A stretch of 64,000 nucleotides of DNA from Sequoia sempervirens (taxonomy: Eukaryota > Streptophyta > Pinopsida > Cupressales > Cupressaceae), in the NCBI GenBank assembly GCA_007258455.2, contig VDFB02193867.1, positions 531,314,751 through 531,378,750 of the forward strand, written 5' to 3'. The position numbers and the translations under genes were made by a program. Under the pieces are notes generated by a model. It had not been told where the DNA came from. It was given only the letters and a program-made list of their open reading frames with translations, and ran no database searches. Shown piece after piece: positions 24,001 to 35,424 of the stretch; position 1 is the stretch's first letter; every line of letters starts with the position of its first letter.

Positions 24001-24619
24001 TTCAGTTGGGAAAGATGCAGTCAGAGCTAAGGAACTGTTGGAATATGTGCTATCCCAGGATAAGGAGGATATTGATCTTCTGTTGCAGAAATCCAAAGTA
24101 ATTATGGAATATGGAAAAGATCAGTTGGTTGCAGATGAGATCCTTTCTTCCTCTAGACTTAATGAGCCTTGGAAATGGTTTGAGGCTTTGTAGATTTGGC
24201 AGAAGGCCATGAGGAAGATTCAGAAGCGAAAGAAGTTGATAGATGGCAACTTGACTGGAGTGTATGAGGGATGTATTGCATTTTTTGAGGTTATGACTGG
24301 AAGGAGGAAGATTGCTCCTAAATACCTAAGTCTGGAACAACTAAGGGAATGGTGGCATGATGTTTATGCCCCAGATTCTGAAAATGTCATAACAGGTCAC
24401 CAATTGGACGATGCGGCAACTTATTTGGCGGTGATGGATAAATATCAATCTCATAGGGATGATTGGAATAAGACTGTTAAGCAATCAAAGGAGGAGATTG
24501 GCTCCATTGAATGCAGACTTAGGATCTTGCCCTTGCCACCTGTCACCAAGCTAGATAAAGTTTTTTTGAGGGTTCAAGGATCGTTGGCCCAGAGTAAGGA
24601 TAAGGGAGACTGTAGTTAA
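21020..24619 (+). pseudogene. U3-encoded protein of level 4 element, 5' LTR copy (broken by stops only)
   Basis: A single frame of 1,199 codons runs from an ATG at 21020 (or 21068, MEGSS) to TAA at 24617-24619. Six in-frame stops interrupt it (21023, 21326, 21653, 22007, 22439, 24191) and no frameshift does. The N-terminal 470 residues are compact and folded in character (VAGFPPAIQCYELILECV, FSPVSIAQAFDMPDFP, YRGLNPQGTFGQDIVYEIY). The middle is Lys/Glu/Ser/Pro-rich with nuclear-localisation-like clusters (KRKPKGKKRSR) and acidic runs. Near residues 910-945 a Leu heptad stretch (ELRKENERLKKCLEEV) suggests a coiled coil, and a C-terminal helical part ends near ECRLRILPLPPV. I do not recognise the family. 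The five stops private to this copy are all C-to-T or G-to-A changes. Confidence 0.85.
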
Positions 24620-24818
24620 TGCCATTTTGAGATTTGTGCTTCCCTATTATTATAGGGAATGTATTGATATGGGCTACATTGGGGAGTGTGTCTAGGCCGA
24701 CAATGATGATGTATCGGCATTTAATGTATGCCTTATTTTGAAATTCCTTAGGCCGACTTGTTTTGGCTATTTTATTTTTGTAAATGTTCAGTTGGGCTGA
24801 CATGTCTTGAGAATTTGT

Positions 24819-24826
24819 TATAAATA
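24819..24826 (+). promoter_or_regulatory. TATA box of level 4 5' LTR
   Basis: TATAAATA, followed by GGCATTCATGCC. It is conserved at 39160-39167 in the 3' LTR. It is the best promoter candidate in the LTR and lies 200 bases after the U3 ORF stop, so the ORF precedes the start of the genomic RNA in this LTR. R-U5 would run from about 24850 to 25704. Confidence 0.65.
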
Positions 24827-25706
24827 GGCATTCATGCCTCATTGTAAAGGGCTAGATAGAAAAAAAAGATAACAGAGACAAGTTAGATCAATAAGAGCTT
24901 GAGCATTTTGTAGGAGTAGAAGTCAATTTCTTGAAGCAAATATGGTAACAAAATAGTGGAATTGTTGTGGCATTTTGGTGATTTAATACAATTGAAGGCA
25001 TTGTGGTTCTCCTGGTGAAATATCTTGTGTTAGTTTATCTTGCATGGTTCCTGTTGTCTCATCTTTCAAATTGCTTAAAGATTTATAATTTAGTGTCTTG
25101 GAAATATATTAGTTTGGTGAATGATGTTCATGATTTCATATTTGGAATGTTTGTAGCAATCTCTGGTCTATACTCCCAGTAACTATCTGATTGTAGTAGG
25201 TTGGTGAAGTCAACCTGGACCATATATTTATGTGTGCTTAGTTTGATTGTGGATGAATATCTATAATTTGAAAATCTATACACCTTAGAAGATTGCACCG
25301 TTCTTTTGATATTGCATTGTGGGTTGATCAAGAATTGGTTACTTGAGATTGGTCCATTCCAGATATCTATTATTTGCATTGTTTATTCTAGGAATAGTTT
25401 AGATCTTATCATATTCTTGCACCCTTATCTTTTGCTATTTCTTTATCATCTGGTTAGACTTAGGATTTGAGATCATTATATTGCAAAATCCAATAAGTGG
25501 GAAGATACAATTTGCTTGTAGTAAGGTCTGATTGTGATTACCAGCATTTCACTTATTATCTGAGTTGTTTATGCATTGTCATGACCTGACAACCAAGAGA
25601 CCTTGGGGTGATTTTCAGCAATTTATTGTTGAAGATTATCTTTCAAGAGAGATAGAATATCATTTTCTGTTTGAGTTGTTGCTGTGCAGAAAACACCATC
25701 AACAGA

Positions 25707-25724
25707 TTGGCGCTAGAAGGAGGG
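25707..25724 (+). promoter_or_regulatory. Primer binding site of level 4 element
   Basis: TTGGCGCTAGAAGGAGGG starts two bases after the LTR end. TGG matches the CCA end of a tRNA. I cannot name the primer tRNA with confidence. It ends six bases before the gag ATG, so the leader is very short. Confidence 0.7.
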
Positions 25725-25729
25725 CCTGA

Positions 25730-27450
25730 ATGAGCACACTGGATTGTTTCTTGAATGCCATCTCTCCAGAGAGATATAGGAGAAATACCAGATCTACTAC
25801 AGGAGAGGAAGATTTACAGGAATTACAATTCCCCACTAGGTCAAGAAGGACTTGAGAAAGGGGAGAATCATCATCACCCATCCCTTCACCAGCATCATCC
25901 ACATCTTCACATCCAGAAGTTGAAGCCATACCCATCCCTAAGGCAGTTCCCATTCAACAACCTCAGCCTATTGTTAACCAACCACAACCACCTCCCCCAC
26001 TTTTACCAATGGTTTTCCTAGCTAATAATCCATCCCCTTTGTTTTTCAACGCTTACAATGTAATGCCCAAAAACCCTGAACACTTTTGTTCAAAGTTCCA
26101 TGTTAATGACCCCAACAGGACTGCATAAGAGCATAAAAGGATCTTCCAAACCTGTCTCAAAGATAGAGGGATTGTTCATGAGGATGTTGTTTGTAGGTTG
26201 TTCCCTTATTCACTAGGAGAAGAGGCTTTTTACTGGTACAATCACCTCCCTTCTGGCTCAATTCTCAATTGGAATGATCTTGAAACTGCCTTTTTACAGA
26301 AGTTTAGAATACCCATCAGTGCCAATGAATTATACCTGCAATTCACCAGAGTCAAGAGAGAGGTCAATGAACCCATATCCAGTTTCAATAATAGGTTTCA
26401 CCGTGCATATACCAGACTTCAAGATCCTTATGTTTTGGATAACAATACAGCCTTGGGAGTCTATTACGAAGCATTGGATAGCCGTACAACAACCTTTCTA
26501 AAGTGGAGACCCAACCCTCCTGCTAACCTAACTAATGCCTATACAGAAGTTGTTAAGCTTAGCACAGATCTGAGACAACATGTGACTAGACCGTTACCTT
26601 CTTTAGGACCAGTTGCACATCCCAATCAGGTTTAGGCAGTAAATTAGGCACTTACCAATCATACTCCAATCATGAATCCAGTACCTCAATTACCCTTGGT
26701 GCCACACCTTAGTCCTCCCATGGGCCAGGTTTCCCCCATGATGAATTTTCCCCAGCAACAGGTTAACCAGCCTATGTATCAGCCACAACCAAATAGTTTC
26801 CCTGCTTATCTGTAAAATTTTGAGGTATTGCATCAGTCTATGGGATCTACTACAATGTTTGTCCCTTCTCAGACTAACCCAAGCCAGATCCCTTATCAAG
26901 ATCCAAATAGGGAGAGGATTGATGAAATGGTTGAACAGATAAATAAGTTAAATCTAGAGGTAACTTACCTAAGAAATCAAAATAGCCAATTACAAGCTGC
27001 TCAGAAGAGTATGTAGTCCAATCAGAACAGAGAGTTTCCACAAGGGCAGAATTTTGACAAAGGACAGCGTAATGGAAGAGGATTCTACAATGATAGGGGA
27101 TATAATCAAGACAGGGGTTACAACAATGATAGAGGATTCAATAATGATAGGAGGCAGAATTTTGATAGGGGACAAGGTAGTGGATCAAGATTCGATAAGA
27201 GGCAATCACAGGGACAGAACAGAACATGGAATACGGGACCTAATAATGGAGGAGTTCCCACTCCATTGGATCAACTGGTTAATCAAGTTGTCAACCAATC
27301 TGCAAATCAACCAGTCTATCAGGACAAGCCTCCCAGTGGTGTATACCTAGCTGAAGCAGCCTTATCAGGATGGTGTAGGCTTCATAAGACGAGTCAGCAT
27401 TCAAAGTTAGAATGTCCACAATTCCAAACTGCAGCCTCCATTTTTTAGTA
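25730..27450 (+). pseudogene. Level 4 gag (capsid and nucleocapsid region)
   Basis: A Pro/Gln-rich N-terminus (IVNQPQPPPPLLPMVFLA) leads to the Retrotrans_gag domain at about 26040-26560, with KNPEHFCSKFHVNDPNR, then GEEAFYWYNHLPSGSILNW, TAFLQKFRIP and ISSFNNRFHRAYTRLQ. Asn/Arg/Gly-rich repeats (NNDRGFNNDRRQNFDRG) at 27050-27230 would bind RNA. A CRLHKTSQHSKLEC block at 27375-27420 looks like a variant CxxH zinc knuckle. Gag would form the virus-like particle in the cytoplasm. Confidence 0.88.
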
Positions 27451-28214
27451 TGAGGTAGAGAATAACGCAAATGGGCAGGAGATTGTTCCCTCTAGCCCTT
27501 ATGATTCTCCTGTGCTGGTATTAAATCATGCTCCCTTCCCAACAAGTAAGGAAAATGTACCAAAGGAGGAATCTGATTCTCAGGAGGGGAAAACAGATCA
27601 AATTTGTAATGGGAATGAAGTGGCTCAGTTATTCAATGAAGAAACAATGAATGATAATGGCCCCCTCGATCAGAAAGAAGCTTATGTTGAGGAAGTGCAG
27701 ATGTTCCAAAGGCAAGGCCTCAGAGATATGCCTCATAGGCACCCACAGGCTGGGAGACCTTTCACCACTTCCATTCCTCCTAACAACTTTAGTACTCCCC
27801 TAAATCCTAATGCTAGCAATAATCTATCCTATCCACATGTTTCTAAACAATACCTTTCGAAGGAAAGACAGGCCCAAATTGACCCACAGAAGGAAAAGGT
27901 GGAAGAACCTTCAAGGGAAGCTTCCACTGACATGAGCAAGGAGAAAATGGCTTCATATGTTGCTGAAGAGTTTAAGAAATTAAAGGTAAATCTTTCAGCA
28001 TTTGAGTTATTGAGGTTCCCTGCAATTAGGAAGGTGGTTCTAGGTACTTATGATGCACATTCAATGTCTTTGGATAAACCTTCTGGTGAGCATAACAGCA
28101 AGATTTTTAGTTCTCAGCCTGTGAAAACACAAGATCAGGCACACACTCGGACTAACTTTCCCCCTGGAGACAAAGGAAAGGAAAAGGACAAGACTCAAGT
28201 GGCTCAAGTAGATA

Positions 28215-28600
28215 CTCAGCCTACTTTGTTTCAAGGGAAGACAGAAACCCCACCATTCCTGATCTCTGTGCTCATATTTAGTAAGAATCTACATAATTGT
28301 TTACTAGATTCTAGTGCTTCCACCAATGTGATGCCATTTGGAGTTTGTAGAGCTTTAAAAATTACACCTGCTGATTCCCAGAAGAAGGTGACTCAATTGG
28401 ATAGAGCTGAAGTAAATGTGGTGAGAGAATTAAACATAATTCACATGCAGATAGCTTCAAACCCAAGGATTCAATAGGTTATCAATATTCAAGTAGCTGA
28501 TATCCTGGATGTGTATGGTTTGATTCTAAGAAGAGATTTTACTAAGGATTTGAATGGTTATGTGTCTACTGATCACTCTCACATGTGGCTTCCTTGGAAA
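28215..28600 (+). pseudogene. Level 4 aspartic protease
   Basis: PPFLISVLIFSKNLHNCLLD leads to the active-site motif, LLDSSASTNVMP, at about 28302-28337. The glycine of the usual D-S/T-G is replaced by Ser, which would impair activity. After the stop at 28475, LILRRDFTKDLNGYVSTD corresponds to the ILGRDWL block near the protease end. A Lys/Glu-rich linker (27512-28200) separates gag from protease. Confidence 0.8.
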
Positions 28601-29179
28601 GGAGTGCCCAATCAGATCAGAATTGAGAGAAAGCCAAGAATGAAATATATGATCACAGAATACCAAAAGACTTCAACAGAAGTTTTGATATCAGAGGTTG
28701 GCATGGGAAATTATATGTTGTTGACACAGTATGAGGAGTCAGACTCAAAGGAAGTATTGATGCTACACACGATGCCTATCGATGTAGAAACATAATCTAG
28801 CCATGTTACTATTCTGAAAAAATCAGTGCAGGAAGAAGAGGAAACTGAAGATAATCAGATCAGCCTATTAGACAGTTTTCAGGAATTCATCAAACAGTGT
28901 GTTGAAAATCAAATTCACCTAGGTATAAGGATAAGCTTTGAAGAATTACTCTTACCTAATTGGTGTAGAGTCCATAATGCTTCCCATTTAGAGTTGGAGT
29001 GTTGTTTATGTCAAACAGCAATAGAACAAGTGTAGAAATGCATGAATCCAACCCTGGCAGTTAAAACGGATATACAAAACCCTCAGGAAGACTATCAAGA
29101 AAAGAAGTTCATGTCGTTTGAAAAACCATCAAGCAATATTAAGCCAAATGATGTGATGAAGAAGATTACAGCTGCTGAG

Positions 29180-29565
29180 TGTTGGACACTTAGATTTGAT
29201 GGATCCAAATCCAAGCATAGAGCTGGGGCAGGGTTTGAACTAATCAGTCCAAAAGATAAGAATTTCTTTGCAGCCCATAGGCTTCAATTTCACTGTACTA
29301 ATAATGTAGCAGAATATGAGGCGTTAATTCATGGACTTCTTATGGCACTTAAGAAAAATGTTAAGATTTTGCAAGTTTTTGGTGATTCTGAGTTAGTAAT
29401 TAAACAAGTAAGGAAACAATATTCATGCCACAATAGAAGAATGACTAATTATAGGCATAGAGTGTGGGACCTCATTGAGGGATTTGATGCCTTCAATATT
29501 CAACTAATACCACGGCAGAAGAATCAAACTGCGGATTCTCTGGCTCAGGCAGCAAGCACCCTGCA
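29180..29565 (+). pseudogene. Archaeal-type RNase H located before RT
   Basis: In the frame starting at 29042, residues 47-172 match the RNase H fold called aRNH in Tat elements: LRFDGSKSKHRAGAGFELI, then TNNVAEYEALIHGLLMALK, LQVFGDSELVIKQV and QTADSLAQAAS. The catalytic set D53, E91, D115 and D165 is complete. It sits between protease and RT, not after the RT-linked RNase H as in the outer Tat-like element here (57830-58240). This copy lies between stops at 29033 and 29813, so the domain itself is unbroken. Confidence 0.88.
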
Positions 29566-29824
29566 ACCTTTATCTTTGTCAGGTTTAAAGAAGTTCACTG
29601 TAGAATTGACTCATGTGCCATCGGTCCCAGATAATGTTACTAACTTCCAGGTATTCGAAGATGACAAGCATATTCTAGATTTTATCACAAATACAGACAT
29701 TTTTCCCTCTCAAATAATTGATGAAATAGAGCTTCAGGAAGCAGAACTGGATTTAGAAGGAGTGATGAATCTAAAATTAAATACTATTCCAAGGGGAATG
29801 GTACAGTTGGAATGATTTTTTAAT

Positions 29825-30870
29825 ATGGATAAGATCAAGGATCAGGAACAAGAGTCAAAGAAGGAATCTATCAATGGACAGTGTGATACTTACAATATGG
29901 GAACTAAAGATGACACCAAGAATATTTTTATTGGCAAAGTATGCACTCTAGAAGAAAGACAAGGAATAATTACAGCATTGCATAGCTTTCCCGATATAGT
30001 AGCCTGGAGTTATGAGGACTTGAAAACTTATGATACATCAATCATAACTCATACTATCCCTTTGAAGCCAGGTGCTAAGCATTTTAGGCAAAGGCAGAGA
30101 CCAATTAATGCATTATTAGAACCGGTCATACAGAAGGAAGTTCAGAAATTACTATCTGCAAGGATCATATTTCCTATTCGGCATTCAACATGGGTAGCAA
30201 ACCTAGTCCTAGTAAGGAAAAAGAATGGTGAAATTAGACTCTGTGTTGATTTCAGAAATTTGAACAGAACGTCAGAAAAAGACAACTATCCAGTTCCTTC
30301 ACTGGATGAAGTACTTCAAGTGGTTAATGGATCTCAGATGATGTCTTTTCTGGACGGTTATTCAAGGTACAATCAAGTAATGGTTCAATATGAGGAAAGA
30401 CATAAGGCTGCTTTCACAATGAAATAGGGTACCTTTTCCTACAGGAGAATGCCATTTGGACTCATTAATGCAGGAGTTATATTTCAAAAGGCTATGGATA
30501 TTGCTTTTAAAGATATCATAGGCAAATGCATCATTATTTACATGGACGACCTGACTATTTTTTCAAAAAATAGAGGGGAACACATCTCGGATTTGCACAA
30601 AGTGTTTCAAAGGTGCAGGAAATTTGGCATATCCTTGAATCCTAAAAAGTGTATTTTCGGGGTAACAGAGAGAAATCTACTAAGACATGTGATATCAGAG
30701 AAGGGAATTGCTATTGATCCAGAAATAGTGGAAGCCATCTTGAAGATTCATCCACCTGCTAGCAAAAAGGAAATGAAGTCTTTCTTTCGCAAGATCAACT
30801 TCATCAGAAAATTCATCACTGGATTTGCTGAAATTGTTAAGCCACTGAATGCAATGTTGAAGCAGGATGC
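29825..30870 (+). pseudogene. Level 4 reverse transcriptase
   Basis: RT blocks appear in order: HTIPLKPGAKHFRQRQRPIN, STWVANLVLVRKKNGEIRLC, DNYPVPSLDEVLQ, MMSFLDGYSRYNQV, then after a TAG at 30425 RRMPFGLINAGVIFQKAMD, the catalytic YMDD at about 30539-30550, and LNPKKCIFGV. All catalytic aspartates remain. Only the one nonsense codon, at a place where the family has Trp, breaks it. Confidence 0.92.
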
Positions 30871-30899
30871 TAAGATCGAATGGACTACGAAAGCAAAGG

Positions 30900-31429
30900 A
30901 AGCATTTGCAGAAATCAAAAGAGCCATTGTTGATGCCCTAGTATTGGTAAGTCCTAACTACAATAAGCATTTTCACATCTATTCATTTGCTTTAGACCAT
31001 TAATGCACAGGAATGCTAACTCAAAAGTCTGATGAGGGAAATGAGCATCCCATTGCCTTTATGAGTGCCCCATTAAAAGACGCTGAGCTGAGATACCCAA
31101 GTGTAGAAAAGTAGGCATAGACTCTGGTTAGAGCAGTGAAGAAATTCAGACATTATATCCTCAAGAATAAAGTTTATGTAGTTGTCCCAGACCCCACGGT
31201 CAAGTTACTTCTGATGCAAAATGAGCTAGGAGAGCGTAGAGCTAAGTGGGTGACAATGCTACAAGAGTATGATATTGAGATCCAGCCCATGAAGTTAGTA
31301 AGAGGACAGGGACTTACTCAGACTATGGCAAAAATAGGTCCTGAACTAACTGTCCAGAATTATAACATTGAGGAGGTTTCCCCAGATGGCTGGTATGACG
31401 ACATAGTTTATTATTTACTGAACCAATGA
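30900..31429 (+). pseudogene. Level 4 RT-linked RNase H, degenerate
   Basis: Downstream of RT, HIYSFALDH, HPIAFMSAPLKDAELRYPSV, VYVVVPDPTVKLLLMQNELG and AKWVTMLQEYDIEIQPMK follow the Ty3/gypsy RNase H layout. Asp and Glu positions of the first motifs are present, but the last motif, normally ADxLSR-like, reads GQGLTQTMAKIG and lacks its catalytic Asp. In Tat elements this older RNase H is known to decay after a second one is gained. Stops occur at 31001, about 31112, about 31118 and 31427. Confidence 0.75.
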
Positions 31430-31479
31430 TCTCCAGGTCATCTTAATGTTGTTCAGAGGAGAGCCCTACGATTAAAGAG

Positions 31480-32644
31480 TGAAAGTTTCATGCTAAAGGG
31501 AGCTGTTTTGTACAAGAAAAATCATGAGGGCATTTATTTGAGATGCCTCAGAAAACAGGAAGCTGAGAGGGTGGTAAACGAATTTCACGAAAAGTATGGC
31601 ACTGGCCATGGTTCTGAGATTGTCACAGCAAATCAGATTTTGATTGCACATTATTACTATCCCACGCTATTCAAAGACATCCACCATCATGTCAGGACTT
31701 GTCACACGTGCCAGATTGCAGCAACAAGGGAAAGGTATGCAGCGCTTCCGCTCTAACCGGTCACTAAGGTAAGGCATTTTGCTCAGTGGGGTATGGATTT
31801 CATAGGTCTCATCAACCCACCATCTTCTGTAGGACACAAGTACATTCTCACTATTACTGATTATTTCACAAAATGGACTGAGGCTTTTGCTTGTAGGCAA
31901 TGTACATTTGAAGTAGTGATTGATTTATTAGAGTCTGTTATTCTTAATCGATTTGGATGCCCTATTGCTATTGTCTGTGATAATGGTCCTACTTTCGCAT
32001 CTTTAAAATTTTTAAATTGGGCTTTTGATCATGGCATTATTGTGAAATTTGCATCCAATTATTATCCTCAGGGTAAAGGCTTAGCAGAGTCCTCTAATAA
32101 GAACTTATTGACTGTCATCTATAAGCTATTAAAGAGGACCCCAAAAGACTGGCATACCCAGCTTTGGTTTGCCCTTTGGGAAGATCGTACAAGACTTAAG
32201 TCATCCATCAGAACATCTCCTTATCACTTAGTATATGGTCTAGAGCCAGTATTCCTTATTCAACTCACGATCCTAACTTTACAGTTTATAAATAAGTTTT
32301 ATGATGAGGGGGACAGAAGGGAGAATAGGTTGACAGAACTATTGTACCTTGAGGAGAAATGAGATAATGCCCTTGAGAATTTTGCTAAACATCAGGGGGT
32401 AGTTAAGAGGTGGTTTGACAGGAGGGCTAAAGTCAAGGCCTTCAGGATTTCTGACCTAGTCCTATAATGGGATAAGCCTCATGATCGAAAAGGGGACCAT
32501 GGGAAATTTGACAAACTGTGGCTTGGCCCATATCAGATTGCTGAAATACTTGGAGATAATGCCTTCCGTCTGAGGACTCTCACGGGAGAAGATATTCCAC
32601 TGCCTATCAATGGGCAGTATTTGAAACATTATTTCCAGTCCTGA
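31480..32644 (+). pseudogene. Level 4 integrase
   Basis: The HHCC zinc finger is intact (FHEKYGTGHG ... RTCHTCQIA) at about 31577-31720. The catalytic core at 31790-32360 has D in TITDYFTKW, D in IVCDNGPTF and E in KGLAESSNKN. The C-terminal part (KFDKLWLGPYQIAEILGDNA, LPINGQYLKHYFQS) runs to the TGA at 32642. Stops at 31754, 32360 and 32465 disable it. The YYPQGKGLAES wording is Tat-like. Confidence 0.92.
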
Positions 32645-33596
32645 GCTGTTTTCAGCTCCCTACTTTGTATATAGTTAGTTTAGGTTGCTTTCTGTTGTTT
32701 TGTTTAGTTAGAGTAAGTTTCATTTTGCTCTACTTGTTCTGTTTTGGTTAGAATAGGTTTTCTTTGGTTTGTTTGTTTTGGTTTGTGTCGCTCTTGCTCT
32801 TGGTTCCTTCTCTTTTGGGGATCCTTGGTTGCATTTGTATGACAGTGGTGACAAAATAGGTTTGATGTTCTTGGTATTTCTTTTACAAACTCTAATCATC
32901 CTTCCAGGGAATTATGGTATGAATTCCCTGCCCTAATGTCACTTATCCTTGTGTTGAGGCAAAGGGTTTTCTAGTCAGTTTGAACAGGAATACATTAGGG
33001 TCTCATATTTTAAATTAAAGATACCTGAAGTTGCATAAGGTCCTTATGAAGTTGAACAAGTGAAAAATCCTTTTTTCTGCTCTAGTGCCACTGTGGTTCT
33101 CATCCCTGAGTGTGAACTTCATTGTTCACAGGTTGAAGCGAAATCAGTGAAAAGATAAGCAGTAAAAAAAAAGAGGGAAATACTTATTGAAAATTAAAAG
33201 GTTTAAATTCAACTCATCAGGGGGATTTGGATATCTCTACCGGGGCTATAGATGTCTGGCTGGCAATAGAGCTATGTTCAGGATAATCACAGCGATAACC
33301 TCGTCGAGGCTATGGACGCCTCACTGGCAGCGATGATCTATCCAGGTTACTTTTAGAGTATGAATCTTTATGTAGCTTGTTCATACCAAGTTTGGTTCCT
33401 GTTGCAACTAAAGGAGCATAATGAATGCATATGCACACACTTAGACCCTAGTGTAGGAAAGTTTGGATGATTAGGGACTTCTTTGTTTTACCATGGGTGG
33501 TGGCAGGATAGGTGAGTTGAAACCATGAGTTCTGGGTTCTTGATTCCAGTTTGTCCTCGAAATTCTCAGGAGTATTTCCCCAGCGGAGTCACCATT
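32645..33596 (+). other. Level 4 3' untranslated region
   Basis: No coding frame. It holds T/G-rich sequence, then a near-duplicate pair at about 33235-33350 (GGGGCTATAGATGTCTGGCT and CGAGGCTATGGACGCCTCAC, each followed by GGCA). The last bases before the LTR are CCCAGCGGAGTCACCATT, which is not a clean polypurine tract. A purine run AGTAAAAAAAAAGAGGGAAA lies further up, near 33161. Confidence 0.6.
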
Positions 33597-35424
33597 TGTT
33601 GTGTAATTTTGCACACACGCCCCACTTGGAGTAGGGACCCCCTCTTTTCGTGATGTCTTTTGACCTTTGGTTTTATGAGATTTGTCTTTTTAAGGTCTTG
33701 AGATATTGATCTTACTGGTTTTGGTCTTTCCTTGAGGCTTGAATTGGTTAAAGTTGGGTTTTAGTGAAAATTCAGGTTTTGGCCTGAATCTGGGATTTTC
33801 CAGCTCCAGCAGATTTTCCCGGGCTCTGGTTCTTTGTCTATTTACTGTGGAATTTTTTGAATTCTGGGTTTCTGCTTGACTTCAGGATTTTCTGATTCTG
33901 GCAAATTTTCCCGGACTATGCCAAAATCTCGAACTTCTTTAAAATCCTAATTTTTGCCATTTCTGTGGAATTCGTGTTCATCCAAATTTTCTGTGTGTCT
34001 TGGTTTTCTCCAAAATTTTGTCCTGGGCTCGGGTTTCCAGATTTTTTTGACATGTCTTGTCGTTCATTAATGCTCAAGGTACCTTTGCTCAGATGTGAAT
34101 ATGGATGGATTTAAAGTCTTTTGGGCATCATTTCAATTTCATTATTCACTTGCTTGCTGCTTTGGCGATTGAGAGTTTTCATTCAAGCTTCGGTCATTGA
34201 ATTTGAGCTACCTGCGTGTGAATTGTTTGGGGTGCTGGTGTCGAGATTTTTGTTGCTTGGGCGCATTCATTTTGCAGTCGCTTCTTCGAGTTTGAGTTTC
34301 ATCTGGACTAATCCATGGTAGGTTATCATTGGCCCTTTCATCTGTTTGCATGATGATTGAACTGTTCTATGTTGATTGATTGATGGTCAGCCTATGCTTG
34401 GTTATAATTTTGTATTTATCAAATTAGGGTTTGACCCATCTTTTCGTGAAACCTCATCACCCATGCCATGTGTGCTTGTATTTATCCATTAGATGATGGG
34501 TGCCTCCGTGTTGGTGGGTGTTCGGGTAGGATTTTTGTTTTTGGATGCGTAATTCATCATGTCTGGCGAGGTTGGGGTTTTGGGTGTTTTGCTCGAAACT
34601 ACTAAGAATGGTTAAACCGTCATGATTTTTATATCCTGCGCCTCTATTAAACTAGCCCCTGCCTTGTGAAGACTCTAAATGTTTTAGATTCATCTTTAGG
34701 GATAGTGCTTCAAACCATGAATTTACGCTGGTTTTCATGGCGGGAGGCTTTTTCCTCAAAATTAGGGCATCATCGTTTCGCCATGAAGTTTGGTCATTCG
34801 AGGTCTTGTGAAATTTAAGTTCAAGCGCATTCTGAATCTTGTTGGTTGGCATCAATTTTGAAATCATTTGAATCCCAATTAGCAAGGTTTTACATGATCA
34901 TTCAGTCGTTGATCCGCGTGTTGTCAGTCGTCGGGTTTCCGAGGTGTCCGCGGAATTTCTGCACACCCCGATTTTCCCGGTTTCGGCCAATTCTGCGGAG
35001 TACGGCAAATTCTGGAGTATTTAAACTATCCATGAAAATCCTTTCTACCCGGACTTTTCTAGTTTTCCTGTCTGGTTTTATTTCTTTCGATTTCTCGAGG
35101 ATAGGATTAATGGAGTAAATGCTAAATGTTGATTTCTTGTTGCTAATGGATGAATTTCATGATAATCTTATAATCTTTTGTCTGTACTAATGATCTAATT
35201 GGCACATGGTGTCTTGGCAATAGAAATCCATCTGGGTCAGATTTCTCCGAAATTCTGCCCTGACTGGATTTTCCCGGCTTACCTTATTTTCCTGGATCGC
35301 TTGGTTTTCTAGATTTTGAAAGATTGGCGATTTGTGATAGTTCTTAATTGCTTTATATAATCCTATGCTAACCTTTGGATTGCAATATGTATGATAATTG
35401 GATACTCATGACATTCTTTTGTGA

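Larger units (their letters stand above)
19192..25704 (+). repeat. 5' LTR of level 4 element (6.5 kb)
   Basis: It begins TGTTGTGCAGTTTTGCACAC and ends AACACCATCAACA; its partner is 33597-40045. A 60-base sample (24241-24300) differs at 2 positions from the partner. Layout: 1.8 kb leader with clustered GATTTTCCCGG-type motifs, the U3 ORF (21020-24619), TATA box (24819-24826), then about 0.86 kb of R-U5. Many differences between the two copies in the GC-rich motifs are CG in one and TG or CA in the other, as expected from deamination of methylated cytosine. Confidence 0.96.
25730..32644 (+). pseudogene. Level 4 gag-pol, one frame of 2,304 codons with nonsense mutations only
   Basis: The frame from ATG 25730 (MSTLDCFLNAISPERY) to TGA 32642-32644 (ending HYFQS) never shifts over 6.9 kb. 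It is broken by about 18 in-frame stops, for example at 26633, 27014, 27446, 28475, 28793, 29033, 29813, 30425, 31001, 31427, 31754, 32360 and 32465. Many are TAG where TGG or CAG is expected; at 30425 KWGTF reads K-stop-GTF. Gag and pol in one frame implies a single polyprotein cut by the protease. Domains are listed separately. The lack of indels over this length points to recent silencing followed by base decay. Confidence 0.93.

Noticed and set aside
22490..24193. A 567-codon open frame that could be called a host nuclear protein gene.
   Set aside because: It lies inside the 5' LTR, has a paired copy in the 3' LTR, and is one section of a longer broken frame. It is an element gene, not a host locus.
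24543..24842. A 99-codon - strand frame with a matching copy at 38884-39183.
   Set aside because: It is duplicated only because it is in the LTR. It spans the U3 gene end and promoter, and has no domain.
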